From the NCBI RefSeq assembly GCF_033547155.1, contig NZ_CP137892.1:3410001-3474000 (forward strand): 64,000 nucleotides of DNA. Direction: 5' to 3'. The first letter of the stretch is position 1; each line of letters opens with the position of its first letter. The notes below the pieces were generated by a model. That model saw only the letters and a list, made by a program, of their open reading frames with translations. It had not been told where the DNA came from and did no database searches. This stretch comes from Pseudomonas benzenivorans. GTDB taxonomy: Bacteria; Pseudomonadota; Gammaproteobacteria; Pseudomonadales; Pseudomonadaceae. Both the position numbers and the translations under genes were made by a program. This document shows, piece after piece, positions 36,095 through 45,227 of this stretch.

Positions 36095-36667
36095 TCAGCC
36101 GAACAGGGTCTTGAGGTCGACGTCGGCCTTCTCCGCCTCGCTGAACTGCAACAGCTCGGCACTCTTGAAGGCGAAGAAACGGGCGAGCAGCACGTCGGGG
36201 AACTGCTCGATGCGCACGTTGTTCAGGTTGACTGCCTCGTTGTACAGCTCGCGGCGATCGGCGATGCCGTTCTCCAGGCCGCTGATGCGCTGCTGCAGGT
36301 GCTGGAAACTGTCGTTGGCCTTGAGGTCCGGATAGTTCTCGGCCAGGGCGAACAGCTGGCCCAGGCCGGCGCGCAGGCCACTCTCGGCCTTGCCCAGGGC
36401 GCCCACGTCATGCTGTTCGCGGGCGCTGGCCACGGCGCTGCGGGCGGCGATCACCCGCTCCAGGGTGGTGCGCTCGTGCTGCATGTATTGCTTGCAGGTC
36501 TCCACCAGCTTGGGCAACTCCTCATGGCGCTGCTTGAGCAGCACATCGATATTGGCCCAGGCCTTGCCGACCCCGTGCTTGAGGCGCACCAGGCCGTTGT
36601 AGAGGATCACCGCATAGGCGGCGGCCAGGATCAGGATGACGAGAGTAGCGACGCTGCTGAGGCTCAT
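36095..36667 (-). CDS. lemA: LemA-family protein
   Basis: The ATG at 36667 has GGAG upstream. The 190-residue protein has one N-terminal helix (ATLVILILAAAYAVILY), then the LemA helical domain with KQRHEELPKLVETCKQYMQHE and a central YPDLKANDSFQHLQQRISGLE. The C-terminal part ends in DVDLKTLFG. LemA proteins are membrane-anchored helical bundles of unclear function. The bacterial family name is unrelated to the GacS sensor once called LemA. Confidence 0.88.
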   Translation of the reverse strand: MSLSSVATLVILILAAAYAVILYNGLVRLKHGVGKAWANIDVLLKQRHEELPKLVETCKQYMQHERTTLERVIAARSAVASAREQHDVGALGKAESGLRAGLGQLFALAENYPDLKANDSFQHLQQRISGLENGIADRRELYNEAVNLNNVRIEQFPDVLLARFFAFKSAELLQFSEAEKADVDLKTLFG

Positions 36668-36795
36668 GGGGTTGTTCTCCATAACGACGGGCCGTGATGA
36701 TCGACAAAGGATGCGAGCCGGCATTCTACCGGCATCCCGGGCGGCAGGCGCAGACGCGGCGCACGGCTTTTGTGCCGGCGCAGCGCAATATTCCT

Positions 36796-36824
36796 TTGCG
36801 CTTAATGCAAATCTTTCGCATTAT
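36796..36824 (+). promoter_or_regulatory. icmP: Promoter overlapped by a Fur-like palindrome before icmP
   Basis: TTGCGC (36796-36801) and CATTAT (36819-36824) are spaced by 17 nt. The palindrome TAATGC (36803-36808) and GCATTA (36818-36823) lies between and over the -10 box, where a Fur repressor would block polymerase. It matches the 19-bp Fur consensus only partially, but the cluster is iron-regulated in P. aeruginosa. Confidence 0.5.
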
Positions 36825-36885
36825 GTTGCGACTTCTCTGAGCGCAATCGCTCATGTCTCTCACTTATTACGCAAAGGATGTCGTC

Positions 36886-38214
36886 ATGATTCGTATGCCC
36901 CTGGCTTCCGCCAGCCTGCTGGCCATCGCCATTTCCCTCGCCGGTTGCGGCGAAGACCAGGCCCCTGCCACGCAAGCTGCCGTCCCCGCCGCCACCGCGG
37001 CGGTAGCCAAGGTCGGCACGATCGACGAAGCCGCCGGCAAGGCCGTGGTCAGCCACTACGCCGACCTGGCGCTGGCCGTGTTCAGCGACGCGGCGAGCAC
37101 CGGCAAGGCCCTGCAGGTCGCCATCGACGCACTGCTGGCCGCCCCGACCCCGGCCACCCTGCAGGCGGCTCGCGAGGCCTGGCTGGCCGCCCGCGTGCCC
37201 TACATGCAGAGCGAGGTGTTCCGTTTCGGCAATGCCGTGGTCGACGACTGGGAAGGCCAGCTCAACGCCTGGCCGCTGGACGAAGGCCTGATCGACTACG
37301 TCGCCGCCGATTACCAGCACGCCCTGGGCAACCCGGGCGCGGCCGCCAATATCATCGCCAACAGCCAGATCCAGCTGGGCGAAGACCAGCTCGACGTAGC
37401 CGAAATCACCCCGGAACTGCTCGCCAGCCTGAACGAGCTGGGCGGCTCGGAAGCCAACGTCGCCACCGGCTACCATGCCGTCGAGTTCCTCCTCTGGGGC
37501 CAGGACCTCAACGGCAGCAACCCGGGGGCCGGTGAGCGTCCGGCCAGCGACTTCCTGGTCGGCGAAGGCGCCACCGGCGGCCACAACGAGCGTCGCCGCG
37601 CCTACCTGAAGGCCGCCACCGAACTGCTGGTCGCCGACCTGGACGAGATGGTCGGCCAGTGGCAGCCGGGCGTGGCCGACAACTACCGCGCCAGCCTGGA
37701 GGCCGAGTCGCCCGAGAACGGCCTGCGCAAGATGCTGTTCGGCATGGGCAGCCTGTCTCTCGGCGAACTGGCCGGCGAGCGCATGAAGGTCGCCCTGGAG
37801 GCCAACTCCACCGAGGACGAGCACGACTGCTTCAGCGACAACACCCACAACTCGCACTTCTACAACGCCAAGGGCATCCGCAACGTCTACCTCGGCGAGT
37901 ACCGCAAGGTCGACGGCAGCACCCTGAGCGGCCCGAGCCTGTCCGCCCTGCTCGCCAAGGTCGACGCCCAGGCCGACAGCACCCTGCAGAGCGACCTGCA
38001 AACCACCGAGGCCAAGCTGCAGGCCCTGGTCGACAGCGCCGAGAAAAACGACCAGCACTTCGACCAGCTGATCGCCGCCGACAACGCCGCCGGCCAGCAG
38101 ATCGTGCGCGACGCCATCGCCGCCCTGGTGGCGCAGACCGGCGCCATCGAGCAGGCCGCCGGCAAGCTGGGCATCAGCGACCTCAACCCGGACACCGCCG
38201 ACCACCAGTTCTAA
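36886..38214 (+). CDS. icmP: Imelysin-family iron-regulated lipoprotein IcmP
   Basis: The ATG at 36886 has AAGGATG upstream. The 442-residue precursor has a lipobox (SLAGC, cysteine near 21). The imelysin domain has the GxHxxE motif in GYHAVEFLLWG (about 202) and conserved DDWEGQLNAWPLDEGLIDYV, followed by a second helical repeat. Imelysins bind or process iron at the cell envelope. It heads a cluster of imelysin, di-heme protein, second imelysin and DUF1513 and is preceded by a Fur-like site. Confidence 0.9.
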   Translation: MIRMPLASASLLAIAISLAGCGEDQAPATQAAVPAATAAVAKVGTIDEAAGKAVVSHYADLALAVFSDAASTGKALQVAIDALLAAPTPATLQAAREAWLAARVPYMQSEVFRFGNAVVDDWEGQLNAWPLDEGLIDYVAADYQHALGNPGAAANIIANSQIQLGEDQLDVAEITPELLASLNELGGSEANVATGYHAVEFLLWGQDLNGSNPGAGERPASDFLVGEGATGGHNERRRAYLKAATELLVADLDEMVGQWQPGVADNYRASLEAESPENGLRKMLFGMGSLSLGELAGERMKVALEANSTEDEHDCFSDNTHNSHFYNAKGIRNVYLGEYRKVDGSTLSGPSLSALLAKVDAQADSTLQSDLQTTEAKLQALVDSAEKNDQHFDQLIAADNAAGQQIVRDAIAALVAQTGAIEQAAGKLGISDLNPDTADHQF

Positions 38215-38232
38215 GCCGGCGCGGCAACACCA

Positions 38233-38266
38233 AGCCGATGCGTCTCCGGGCGCATCGGCTTTTTTC
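38233..38266 (+). terminator. Terminator after icmP
   Basis: AAGCCGATGCG, loop TCTCCGGG, CGCATCGGCTT followed by T. The strong stem and T-run imply icmP can be transcribed alone, with read-through or a separate promoter for the next gene. Confidence 0.85.
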
Positions 38267-38416
38267 GTCCGCGGTTGCCTCAGCAGGGCATCATCGCGGC
38301 TGGTCCGCTTATGGGGTGCGACCATTCGCCCGCACAACAAACGCAAATCGCTCTTATTTAACACGGGCCGGGCTGTTAAGATTGCCCGCCCGATTCTGCT
38401 GCCGCGGACCCGTTCG

Positions 38417-39841
38417 ATGCGTGCCCCCCTGCCCCGCCTGCCCGCCCTACCGTGCATCCTGCTCGCCTGTGCCCTGACGGCCTGCGACCAGGCGCCCCGC
38501 TTCACCCAGGCCGAGCCCGGCGAGGCCCTCTCCGGCGGCAGCGCCACGGTGTTCAAGACCGACCACAATGCCTACTCCCTGCCTGCGGCCAATCTCTCGC
38601 CATCACGGCGCCTGGACTTCAGCGTGGGCAACAGCTTCTTCCGTAACCCCTGGGTGACGGCCCCCGCGACCACCACCGCGCGCGACGGCCTGGGCCCGCT
38701 GTTCAATACCAACGCCTGCCAGAATTGCCACATCAAGGACGGCCGTGGTCATCCCCCCGAAGCCGATGCCCTCAGCGCCACCTCACTGCTGGTGCGCCTG
38801 TCGTTGCCGGCCGGTGCCGAGCATGCCGAAACGCTGAAGCGCCTGGGCGTGCTGCCCGAGCCGACCTACGGCGGCCAGCTGCAGGATATGGCCAACCCCG
38901 GGGTCGCCGCCGAGGGCAAGGTACGCGTGAGCTACAGCCCGCAGACAGTCAAGTTCGCCGACGGCCACGAGGTCGAACTGCGCCGCCCCAGCCTGCAGAT
39001 CAGCCAGCTCGGCTACGGCCCGCTGCACCCGGATACGCAGTTCTCCCCACGCATCGCCCCGCCGATGATCGGCCTCGGACTGCTCGAGGCCATTCCGGAG
39101 GCCGCACTGCTGGCCAACGCCGACCCCGAGGACGCAGACGGCGACGGCATTTCCGGCCGGCCCAACCGGGTCTGGGACGACGCCCTGCAGCGCACCGTGC
39201 TCGGCCGCTTCGGCTGGAAGGCCGGGCAGCCCAACCTCAACCAGCAGAACGCCCACGCCTTCGCCGGCGACATGGGCCTGACCAGCGCCCTGGTGCCCGC
39301 CGATGACTGCAGCGAGCGGCAGGCCGACTGTCGCGCCGCCCCCGACGGTGGCGCGCCGGAGGTCAGCGACAGCATCCTCGCCAGCGTGCTGTTCTACAGC
39401 CGCAACCTGGGCGTGCCGGCGCGGCGCCGGGTCGAGGATGCCCAGGTGCTGGCCGGCAAGGGGCTGTTTTTCCAGGCCGGTTGCCAGCGCTGCCACACCC
39501 CGAAGTTCACCACCGCGGCGGACGCCGCCGAACCCGAGTTGGCCAACCAGACCATCCGCCCCTATAGCGACCTGCTGCTGCACGACATGGGTAGCGGCCT
39601 GGCCGACGAGCGCAACGAGTTCCTCGCCTCGGGCCGCGAGTGGCGCACGCCACCGCTATGGGGCATCGGCCTGACCGAAACGGTCAACGGCCATACCCAG
39701 TTCCTCCACGACGGCCGCGCCCGCAACCTGCTGGAGGCCATCCTCTGGCACGGCGGCGAGGCCGAGGCCGCGCGGCAACAGGTCCTCACCTTCGACGCCG
39801 AGCAGCGCACCGCGCTGCTGGCCTTCCTGAACTCGCTGTAA
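38417..39841 (+). CDS. Di-heme cytochrome c oxidoreductase-like lipoprotein (DUF1111)
   Basis: The 474-residue precursor starts with a signal and lipobox (LTAC, cysteine near 23). Two haem-binding motifs are present: CQNCH (about 100-104) and CQRCH (about 355-359). GPLFNTNACQNCHIKDGRGHPP is the family's N-terminal signature (quoted in part), and WRTPPLWGIGLTETVNGHTQFLHDGRARNL is typical near the end. These periplasmic proteins act with imelysins in iron uptake clusters; the redox partner is unknown. Confidence 0.9.
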   Translation: MRAPLPRLPALPCILLACALTACDQAPRFTQAEPGEALSGGSATVFKTDHNAYSLPAANLSPSRRLDFSVGNSFFRNPWVTAPATTTARDGLGPLFNTNACQNCHIKDGRGHPPEADALSATSLLVRLSLPAGAEHAETLKRLGVLPEPTYGGQLQDMANPGVAAEGKVRVSYSPQTVKFADGHEVELRRPSLQISQLGYGPLHPDTQFSPRIAPPMIGLGLLEAIPEAALLANADPEDADGDGISGRPNRVWDDALQRTVLGRFGWKAGQPNLNQQNAHAFAGDMGLTSALVPADDCSERQADCRAAPDGGAPEVSDSILASVLFYSRNLGVPARRRVEDAQVLAGKGLFFQAGCQRCHTPKFTTAADAAEPELANQTIRPYSDLLLHDMGSGLADERNEFLASGREWRTPPLWGIGLTETVNGHTQFLHDGRARNLLEAILWHGGEAEAARQQVLTFDAEQRTALLAFLNSL

Positions 39842-39851
39842 GGAGCCGTTC

Positions 39852-40913
39852 ATGATCCGCTCGTCCTTCACTCTCGCCCTGCTGAGCCTGGCACTGGCGG
39901 CATGCTCACCCAGCGACCCGCAGCAGCGGGTCAGCGTCGCGCTGACCGACGGCGTGCTGCTGCCGGCCTACGGCAGCTGGGCCGAAACCGACCGCCAGCT
40001 GGCCGCCAGCGCCCAGGCCTTCTGCAGCGGTCAGCAGGGCCTCGGCGATGCCCGCCAGGCCTTCCTCGCCGCCCAGAGCGCCTGGGCCGGACTGCAACCC
40101 ATGCTGATCGGCCCCCTGGCCGAGGGCAACCGTGCCTGGCAGGTGCAGTTCTGGCCGGACAAGAAGAACCTGGTGGCGCGCCAAGTGGGCGCTTTGCTCG
40201 AGCGCAAGCCACAGCTGAGCCCCGCCGACCTGGACAAGTCCAGTGTGGTGGTCCAGGGCCTGACGGCCTACGAATACCTGCTGTTCGATGCCGCCATCGA
40301 CCTCGACGATGCCCAGCAACGCGCGCGCTACTGCCCGCTGCTCACCGCCGTCGGCCAGCACCAGCAGAACCTGGCGGCAGACATGCTGGCGCAGTGGCAG
40401 GCCGCCGACGGCATGGCCGCACAGCTGCGCGAGTTCCCCAACGATCGCTTCGCCGACGCCGGCGAGGCCGTGGCCGAGTTGCTGCGCACCCAGGTCAGCG
40501 CCCTCGATGGCCTGAAGAAGAAGCTCGGCACCCCGCTCGGCCGGCAGACCAAGGGCCAGCCTCAGCCCTACCAGGCCGAGGCCTGGCGCAGCAATGCCAG
40601 CCTGGCCAGCCTGGCCGCCACCCTCGCCGGCGCCGAGCGTCTCTGGCGAGGCGTCGAGAACGATGGCCTGCAGCAGCTGCTCGCCGGCAAGCACCAGGCC
40701 CTCGGCCAGCGCATCGACGACGCCTATGCCGACACCCGCCAGCGCATCGCCGCCCAGCAGCGCCCGCTCGGCGAACTGCTCGCCGATGACGCCGGCCGCG
40801 CCGAGCTGAACGCGCTGTACGACAGCCTGGACAGCCTGCATCGCCTGCACGAGGCGGAGCTGGCCAAGGCCCTGGGCATCCAGCTGGGCTTCAACGCCCA
40901 CGACGGCGACTGA
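39852..40913 (+). CDS. Second imelysin-family lipoprotein
   Basis: The 353-residue precursor has a lipobox (LAAC, cysteine near 18). The imelysin-like domain includes AWAGLQPMLIGPL and QFWPDKKNLVARQV. Where the family motif GxHxxE is expected, the sequence reads GLTAYE, with threonine in place of the histidine, so metal binding may differ from the first imelysin. It begins 10 bp after the di-heme gene and is surely co-transcribed. Confidence 0.85.
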   Translation: MIRSSFTLALLSLALAACSPSDPQQRVSVALTDGVLLPAYGSWAETDRQLAASAQAFCSGQQGLGDARQAFLAAQSAWAGLQPMLIGPLAEGNRAWQVQFWPDKKNLVARQVGALLERKPQLSPADLDKSSVVVQGLTAYEYLLFDAAIDLDDAQQRARYCPLLTAVGQHQQNLAADMLAQWQAADGMAAQLREFPNDRFADAGEAVAELLRTQVSALDGLKKKLGTPLGRQTKGQPQPYQAEAWRSNASLASLAATLAGAERLWRGVENDGLQQLLAGKHQALGQRIDDAYADTRQRIAAQQRPLGELLADDAGRAELNALYDSLDSLHRLHEAELAKALGIQLGFNAHDGD

Positions 40914-40925
40914 GGCCATCACGCC

Positions 40926-42020
40926 ATGCAACGCAGAACCTTCCTCGGCCTCGGCGCCGCGGCCCTGGCCGCCGGCGCCCTCGGCGGCTGGCGGCTGATC
41001 GGCAACGGCCACCCGCCCCTGCTGCTGTCCGCCCGCGACGACGGCGACGGCCGCCACTATGCCGTCGGCTATCGCCTGGACGGCAGCCGGGCCTTCGCCA
41101 CCGAGGTCGGCGAGCGCTGCCACGACGTGGTGCCCCACCCGCAGCGGCCCCTGGCGCTGTTCGTCGGCCGCCGGCCGAGCACCCAGAGCTACCTGATCGA
41201 CACCCGCGACGGGCGCCTGCTGCAGACCCTGAACGCACCGGCGCAGCGGCACTTCTACGGTCACGCGGTGTTCCACAGGGACGGCGAGTGGTTGTATGCC
41301 ACCGAGAACGACACCGGCGAGCCCGGCCGCGGGGTGATAGGCCGCTACCGCCTGCAGGACGGCCAGCTGCAGCGCAACGGCGAGTTGTCCAGCCACGGCG
41401 TCGGCCCGCATCAGCTGCTGTGGCTGCCCGACGGCGAGACCCTGGTGGTGGCCAATGGCGGCATCCGCACCGAGGCCGACAGCCGGGTGGAGATGAACCT
41501 CGATGCCATGGCGTCCAGCCTGGTACTGCTGGCGCGCGACGGTAGCCTGCTGAGCAAGGAGCAACTGTCCGAACGGCAGAACAGCGTGCGCCACCTCGCG
41601 GTGGCCAGCGACGGCACCATCGTCAGTGGCCAGCAGTACATGGGGGCGGCCGACGACAACGCCCCCCTGCTGGCGATCAAGCGACCGGGCCAGGCCTTCC
41701 AGGCCTTTCCCCTGGGCGAGCCCCAGCGCCTGGCCATGAACCAGTACACCGCCAGCCTGGCGATCCACAGCGAACTGCGCCTGCTGGCCCTGACCGCCCC
41801 GCGCGGCAACCGCTTCTTCATCTGGGACCTGGACAGCGGCGCCCTGCGCCTGGACACCCCCCTGCCCGACTGCGCCGGCGTCGGCGCGGTGGCCGAGGGC
41901 TTCGTGGTCAGCTCCGGGGTCGCCCGCTGCCGCCTGTTCGATTGCCGAACGGCCCACATCGCCAGCCGCCCGCTGCAGCTACCGGCCGGTCTGTGGGACA
42001 ACCACCTGCGCCTGGCCTAG
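40926..42020 (+). CDS. DUF1513 periplasmic beta-propeller-like protein, Tat-exported
   Basis: The 364-residue protein begins with a twin-arginine signal (MQRRTFLGLGAAALAAG). The mature part has repeated strands and HDVVPHP, VFHRDGEWLYATEND, and HGVGPHQLLWLPDG, consistent with a seven-bladed propeller. In P. aeruginosa it closes the icmP operon. It starts 12 bp after the imelysin stop. Its partner role in iron handling is inferred from context. Confidence 0.85.
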   Translation: MQRRTFLGLGAAALAAGALGGWRLIGNGHPPLLLSARDDGDGRHYAVGYRLDGSRAFATEVGERCHDVVPHPQRPLALFVGRRPSTQSYLIDTRDGRLLQTLNAPAQRHFYGHAVFHRDGEWLYATENDTGEPGRGVIGRYRLQDGQLQRNGELSSHGVGPHQLLWLPDGETLVVANGGIRTEADSRVEMNLDAMASSLVLLARDGSLLSKEQLSERQNSVRHLAVASDGTIVSGQQYMGAADDNAPLLAIKRPGQAFQAFPLGEPQRLAMNQYTASLAIHSELRLLALTAPRGNRFFIWDLDSGALRLDTPLPDCAGVGAVAEGFVVSSGVARCRLFDCRTAHIASRPLQLPAGLWDNHLRLA

Positions 42021-42186
42021 GTGCCGCCCGGGATTCCGCAGCAAAACCACTCAAGCCTGGCCGCGACCTGCCGATAGCCAGACGCAGGTCCCGCACCTCG
42101 TTCTACGTCACATGGATGTCATGTTTCCCCGCTAGCCTGGACGCCGCGGCTACCGACCTCCATCCGCTGACTCGAGACCCCGACCC

Positions 42187-43818
42187 ATGCCCTTGCAACG
42201 CTCCCTGCGCGCCCAGTTCCTCACCCTGCTCGGCGGCAGCCTGCTGCTGATCCTGCTGATCGCCCTGGCCTGCTTCTCCTTCCTCTCCAGCGGCGTGCAG
42301 TCCTACCGCGAGCTGGTCGGCGGCACCCTGCACGCCTCGCGTCTGGTGGACGGCGCCAACCTCGAGTTCAAGGTACAGGTGCAGGAGTGGAAGAACGTCC
42401 TGCTGCGTGGCAAGAACCCCGCCGACCTGGACAAGTACTGGCGCCAGTTCCAGGCCCAGGAAGGCAAGGTGCAGGAGATCCTCGGCGAGCTGCTGCAGGT
42501 CGCCGGCGAACAACAGGACCCCGAGCTGAAGAACCAGGTCGAACGCCTGCGCAGCGAGCACCGCAGCATGGGTGAGGCCTACCGCCAGGGCCATGCCGCC
42601 TTCGTCGCCGCCGGCGCCGACGCGGCGGTCGGCGATGCCGCGGTCAAGGGCATCGACCGCGGCGCCAGCGAGCAGATGAGCGCCCTGGTCGAGCGGCTCA
42701 GCCAACGCGGCCTGAGCCAGTCAGCGGCCATCAGCAACGCGGCCGCGCGCACGACACAACTCGGCCTGGCGGTGCTGCTGCTGTCGAGCCTGCTGATCGG
42801 CCTGTTCAGCCTGTGGCTGGTCAATCGCAACCTGGTCGAGCCGATTCGCAGGCTGATCGAGCACATCGGCCAGCTCAGCCGCGGCAACCTGGGTCAACGG
42901 GTCGACGCCAGCCGCCAGGATGAGCTCGGCCACCTGGCCGGCGCCGCCAACACCCTGCGCGACTTTCTCGCCGACACCTTTGCCCAGTTGCAGCGCGGCA
43001 GCGCCGACCTGGACGGCGCCAGCGGCGAGCTCAACGCCATCGCCACGCTGATGTCCCAGGGCTCGCGCGAGCAGTTCTCGCGCACCGATCAGGTCGCCAC
43101 GGCGATGCACGAGATGTCCGCCACCGCCCAGGAAGTGGCCCGCCATGCCGCCGAAGCGGCCCACGCCGCGGACGATGCCGACCACTCCGCCCAGCAGGGC
43201 GAGCAGGTGATGCGTGCCACCATCGAGACCATCACCGGCATGCGCGGCGAGATCGCCAATACCGCCGAGGTGATCCGCCGCCTGGAAGCCGATAGCGGGC
43301 GCATCGGCAAGGTCCTGGAGGTGATCCGCGGTATCGCCGAGCAGACCAACCTGCTGGCCCTCAACGCCGCCATCGAAGCCGCCCGGGCCGGCGAACAGGG
43401 CCGCGGCTTCGCCGTGGTCGCCGACGAGGTGCGCACCCTGGCCCAGCGCACCGCCGAGTCCACCGCGGAGATCCACCAGATCATCGACACGGTGCAGAGC
43501 GGCGCGGTGAACGCGGTACGCGCCATCGAAAGCGGACAGAACCGCAGCGAGGAAGGCGTCACCCAGGTCACCGAGGCCGGCGCCATGCTGCAGCGCATCA
43601 CCGCCGCGGTGGAGGCGATCCGCGACATGAACCGGCAGATAGCCACCGCCGCCGAGGAACAGACCTCGGTGGCCGAAGACATCTCGCGCAACCTCACCGA
43701 GATCACCGCGATCGCCACCACCAACCAGGAGAACGTCCAGCGCACCGAGGCCGCCAGCCAGCACCTGCACAGCCTGTCCGCCCAGCTCGGCGAGGTGACC
43801 CAGCGCCTCCAGTCCTGA
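42187..43818 (+). CDS. Methyl-accepting chemotaxis protein with four-helix-bundle sensor
   Basis: The 543-residue protein has a first membrane helix (about 12-34), a helical periplasmic domain of about 150 residues rich in Q and E ([27 protein letters not shown] quoted in part), a second helix (about 194-214), a HAMP domain and the signalling domain with [24 protein letters not shown]. The sensor resembles 4HB or HBM modules, the latter binding organic acids in Pseudomonas. It is inserted between the iron cluster and mexVW, where PAO1 (from memory) has no MCP gene. Confidence 0.88.
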   Translation: MPLQRSLRAQFLTLLGGSLLLILLIALACFSFLSSGVQSYRELVGGTLHASRLVDGANLEFKVQVQEWKNVLLRGKNPADLDKYWRQFQAQEGKVQEILGELLQVAGEQQDPELKNQVERLRSEHRSMGEAYRQGHAAFVAAGADAAVGDAAVKGIDRGASEQMSALVERLSQRGLSQSAAISNAAARTTQLGLAVLLLSSLLIGLFSLWLVNRNLVEPIRRLIEHIGQLSRGNLGQRVDASRQDELGHLAGAANTLRDFLADTFAQLQRGSADLDGASGELNAIATLMSQGSREQFSRTDQVATAMHEMSATAQEVARHAAEAAHAADDADHSAQQGEQVMRATIETITGMRGEIANTAEVIRRLEADSGRIGKVLEVIRGIAEQTNLLALNAAIEAARAGEQGRGFAVVADEVRTLAQRTAESTAEIHQIIDTVQSGAVNAVRAIESGQNRSEEGVTQVTEAGAMLQRITAAVEAIRDMNRQIATAAEEQTSVAEDISRNLTEITAIATTNQENVQRTEAASQHLHSLSAQLGEVTQRLQS

Positions 43819-43971
43819 CTGCCGGCGCCGCTGCGGCCCGCAGCGGCGCCCCCTCCCCTCCGCCGGTGCCCACCGCGCAGCAAAATGCCACTATCGACCG
43901 GCAATTGCGTCGATAGCTCGAACACTCCGTTGCCAGAACAGGCGCTCGCAATCTTTTGCAAATGCGCCCTT

Positions 43972-44000
43972 TTGACTTGCCCGCGCCTTGGGTCTATGGT
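43972..44000 (+). promoter_or_regulatory. Sigma70-type promoter before mexV
   Basis: TTGACT (43972-43977) and TATGGT (43995-44000) are spaced by 17 nt and lie 51 bp before the mexV start. Confidence 0.6.
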
Positions 44001-44051
44001 CGCTCTCTTGCCTATTCCCAGGCCCAATCAGCCCTGCCAAGGAACCGGAAT

Positions 44052-45200
44052 ATGTTGCTGCGCCGCATGCTCATCATGCTGGGCGTCGTCGCCCTCGTGG
44101 TGCTCGCCCTCGCCGCCTACAAAGGCTTCACCATCTACCAACAAATCCAGCAATTCTCGGCGCCGCAGCCGGCCATCGGCGTGTCGGCCACCACCGCCGC
44201 AGCACGCCCCTGGCAGAGCCGTCTGCCGGCCATCGGCACACTCAAGGCCTTCCAGGGCGTCGACCTGACCGTGGAAGTCGGCGGCACCGTGCGCGAGGTG
44301 CTGTTCCGCTCCGGCGAGAAGGTCGCGCGGGACCAGGCGCTGATCCAGATGGACAGCGAGGTCGAGCGCGCCAGCCTGGCCACCGCCGAGGCCGAGCTGG
44401 GCCTGGCGCGGGTCGAGTTCGAACGCGGCCGCAGCCTGGTCAGCCGCTCGAACATCTCCAAGAGCGAGTTCGACCGTCTCTCCGCCGAGCTGCAGAAGGC
44501 CAACGCCAGCGTCGCCCAGCTGCGCGCGCAGCTGGCGAAGAAGCGCATCCTCGCGCCCTTCTCCGGCACCATCGGCATCCGCCAGGTGGATGTCGGCGAC
44601 TACCTGTCGCCCGGCGCCACCATCGCCACCCTGCAGGACCTGTCGACCCTGTTCGTCGACTTCTTCCTGCCCGAGCAGGCCGTGCCCAGGCTGGCCCTCG
44701 GCGAGCGCGTGCGCTTCAGTGTCGCCGCCTACCCGGGCGAGGTGTTCGAGGGCCGGATCGACGCGATCAACCCCAAGGTCGAAGCCAGCACCCGCAACGT
44801 GCAGGTACGCGCCACCCTGGACAACACGGACGACAAACTGCTGCCGGGTATGTTCGCCAACCTGGAAGTGCTGCTGCCCGGTGAGCCGCAGCATATTCTG
44901 GTACCGGAAACCGCCATCACCTACACCCTGTACGGCAACTCGGTGTACGTGATCGGCGAGCGCAAGGGCGAAGACGGCGAGGTGCTGAAGGACGACCAAG
45001 GCCAACCCCAATTGGCGGTGCAACGGCGCTTCGTCGAGACCGGCGAGCGCCGTGACGGTCAGGTGGTGATCCTCGAGGGCCTCGAGGCCGGCGAACAGGT
45101 GGTCACCGCCGGCCAGTTGAAACTGGACAACGGCGCCCACGTCGCCATCGTCGCCGACCCGGCCCTCGCAACGAACAGCCAGACCGGCGGCGCGCAGTAG
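44052..45200 (+). CDS. mexV: RND efflux membrane-fusion protein MexV
   Basis: The ATG at 44052 opens a 382-residue periplasmic adaptor with an N-terminal anchor (about 6-28), the lipoyl halves (GVDLTVEVGGTVREVLFRSGEKV and KRILAPFSGTIGIRQVDVGDYLSPG), a hairpin, and beta-barrel residues VRFSVAAYPGEVFEGRIDAINP. It couples the RND pump to an outer-membrane channel. mexW follows 27 bp downstream. The symbol rests on similarity and position; the outer-membrane partner gene is not in the window. Confidence 0.88.
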   Translation: MLLRRMLIMLGVVALVVLALAAYKGFTIYQQIQQFSAPQPAIGVSATTAAARPWQSRLPAIGTLKAFQGVDLTVEVGGTVREVLFRSGEKVARDQALIQMDSEVERASLATAEAELGLARVEFERGRSLVSRSNISKSEFDRLSAELQKANASVAQLRAQLAKKRILAPFSGTIGIRQVDVGDYLSPGATIATLQDLSTLFVDFFLPEQAVPRLALGERVRFSVAAYPGEVFEGRIDAINPKVEASTRNVQVRATLDNTDDKLLPGMFANLEVLLPGEPQHILVPETAITYTLYGNSVYVIGERKGEDGEVLKDDQGQPQLAVQRRFVETGERRDGQVVILEGLEAGEQVVTAGQLKLDNGAHVAIVADPALATNSQTGGAQ

Positions 45201-45227
45201 CCGACGCCGGCGCAAAGGAACTGAATC

